This document shows positions 5,910-6,745 of a stretch of DNA of 6,745 nucleotides, piece after piece. The notes under the pieces are model-generated. The model did not search any database. It was not told the origin of the DNA and saw nothing but the letters and a program-made list of their open reading frames with translations. A program made the position numbers and the translations under genes. The DNA comes from Alphaproteobacteria bacterium. Its GTDB lineage: Bacteria > Pseudomonadota > Alphaproteobacteria > JANQSM01. Every line of letters begins with the position of its first letter. Positions within the stretch are counted from its first letter, which is position 1. The stretch lies in NCBI GenBank assembly GCA_028284025.1, contig JANQSM010000263.1, positions 1 to 6,745 on the forward strand. The letters are read 5' to 3'.

Positions 5910-6745
5910 TTATCTACCATGGGTGTGTGAACCTCCAAAAATAAAATCTTCCTCTTTAGAAGAAACTTCTAGCTTTCCAACCTGATGTCCAAGACCACAT
6001 TGGCAACAATTACCGTTACACCCTGCGCAGGCACCGCCTAAATCCCCTTCCTTGACGGTGACTTCTTTTCCATCGCCACGACGTACAACTCTAACAGGCT
6101 GATACTCACCTCCACCCTGAGAAGAACTTGCCAGCTCCGAACCGCCCTTTCCTGTTACAATAGGGTCCTGAGCTGGTGAGGAAGAGTCACGACCTTTAAC
6201 CTGAACGGGTTCAGGCCCTTGTCTTTCAGGTTGCTTTACCTCTTGGGAAATATTTTCAATTTTAGGAGCACGTGTCTCAATGACGGTTTCTTGGGGGGCA
6301 ACTTCTTGGGGTTCTATAGCTTCTACTACGGCTTGTAAATCTGCTGCAGGAGGAGCGGCTGAAGGCGTAATTTTCTGCTCCGCGATATTTTCAACTGTCG
6401 GAGCTGGTCCTGTTTGAGGGGTAGAGGTAGATGCAGTTTCTTGAACAATTTCAGGTTCTTTTGTTTCTGCTACAAGGATTTCTTCCTGCACCGCCGGACC
6501 TTTTTCTGGCTCTTGTGGCGCAACATAATCTTTGTTTTCTTCTGGAACAGCTGTTGCCTTTAGAGGGTCTTGTTGTTGAACAGCCGCCTCTACAGCCGGT
6601 GCCACAGAAGCTTGAGGTGCTGTAGTGGGTGCTGCAGAAACGTTACCTTCCTGAGCAACCGCCGGGGCTGATGCAGCAGCTGGAGCCGGAGCAGGAGCTG
6701 CTTCAGAAGCTGTTGGCGCAGAAGCTGCTGGTGCTGATGCTGCCT
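5910..6745 (-). CDS. Ala/Pro/Glu/Gln-rich protein with C-terminal cysteine cluster (N-terminus outside window)
   Basis: I do not recognise this protein. The frame stays open from the TAA at 5910-5912 to the right edge (at least 277 codons) with no ATG. The GTG at 6605 lacks a Shine-Dalgarno sequence and lies within continuous low-complexity coding, so the true start is beyond the window. From the edge to about 6600 it is almost purely Ala/Pro/Ser with repeated ASAP units. A Pro/Glu/Gln/Val-rich stretch follows with recurring VAPQE and (V/I)ENI(A/S) words, all probably disordered. A short Gly/Ser linker precedes EYQPVRVVRRGDGKEVTVKEGD, and then comes a cluster of five cysteines spaced C-x2-C-x3-CC-x-C (bases 5997-6029) in a Gly/Asn-rich setting. 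The C-terminus is ordinary (KLEVSSKEEDFIF) and ends SHTHGR. The cluster suggests Zn or Fe-S binding. The adjacent Nfu-type gene makes Fe-S plausible, but that is inference. No membrane segment is visible in this part. Confidence 0.8.
   Translation of the reverse strand, partial: AASAPAASAPTASEAAPAPAPAAASAPAVAQEGNVSAAPTTAPQASVAPAVEAAVQQQDPLKATAVPEENKDYVAPQEPEKGPAVQEEILVAETKEPEIVQETASTSTPQTGPAPTVENIAEQKITPSAAPPAADLQAVVEAIEPQEVAPQETVIETRAPKIENISQEVKQPERQGPEPVQVKGRDSSSPAQDPIVTGKGGSELASSSQGGGEYQPVRVVRRGDGKEVTVKEGDLGGACAGCNGNCCQCGLGHQVGKLEVSSKEEDFIFGGSHTHGR

Noticed and set aside
5898..5935. GGAGG followed by ATG and a 7-codon frame on the minus strand (ATG at 5921-5919)
   Set aside because: The GGAGG simply encodes Gly-Gly in the end of the cysteine-cluster protein, and the spacer is long (11 nt). 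Nothing else supports translation.
6431..6625. Open frame on the + strand rich in Leu/Gln/Pro
   Set aside because: It is the complement of the Ala/Pro/Glu-rich minus-strand gene. Its composition follows from the repetitive coding on the other strand.

Overview
The window looks like chromosomal DNA of an alphaproteobacterium with a moderate G+C content (mid-40s % by eye). The main reason is the gene order: the 3' end of rplI (ribosomal protein L9), then dnaB, then alr. This extends the rpsF-rpsR-rplI-dnaB-alr neighbourhood common in Alphaproteobacteria. The step from alr straight into an MlaE/MlaF-type ABC transporter pair recalls Rickettsiales/Holosporales-like lineages. That placement is from memory and inference and has not been tested. 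L9 and DnaB also carry the extensions or insertions often seen in alphaproteobacterial members.

Left part (1-608): rplI enters from the left edge and ends at 387 with a long charged tail. It is followed by a short A/T-rich tandem repeat and a clear rho-independent terminator (438-470). The rest of the 221-bp gap up to dnaB holds a candidate 20-codon leader ORF with a good Shine-Dalgarno sequence. Its stop codon overlaps the dnaB ribosome binding site.

Central operon (609-4803, + strand): dnaB (replicative helicase), alr (alanine racemase, for D-alanine in peptidoglycan), mlaE (lipid-transport permease) and mlaF (its ATPase) are packed with overlaps or gaps of a few bases, so they are almost certainly co-transcribed. 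The last three act in envelope construction and maintenance. No mlaD, mlaC or mlaB is present, so the MCE partner must lie elsewhere.

Right part: a promoter (4821-4848) placed so that transcription would start at or next to the ATG drives a peroxiredoxin-fold gene (4855-5487). Its protein lacks both the peroxidatic and the resolving cysteine and is probably a pseudoenzyme or a repurposed protein. This is the most unusual feature of the window. It converges, with a 13-bp gap, on a minus-strand pair: a small NifU-type Fe-S scaffold domain protein (5501-5863) and, upstream of it, a long Ala/Pro/Glu/Gln-rich protein with a five-cysteine C-terminal cluster (5910 to beyond the right edge), which I do not recognise. 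Two copies of a 10-bp palindrome sit exactly 80 bp apart in the convergent region.
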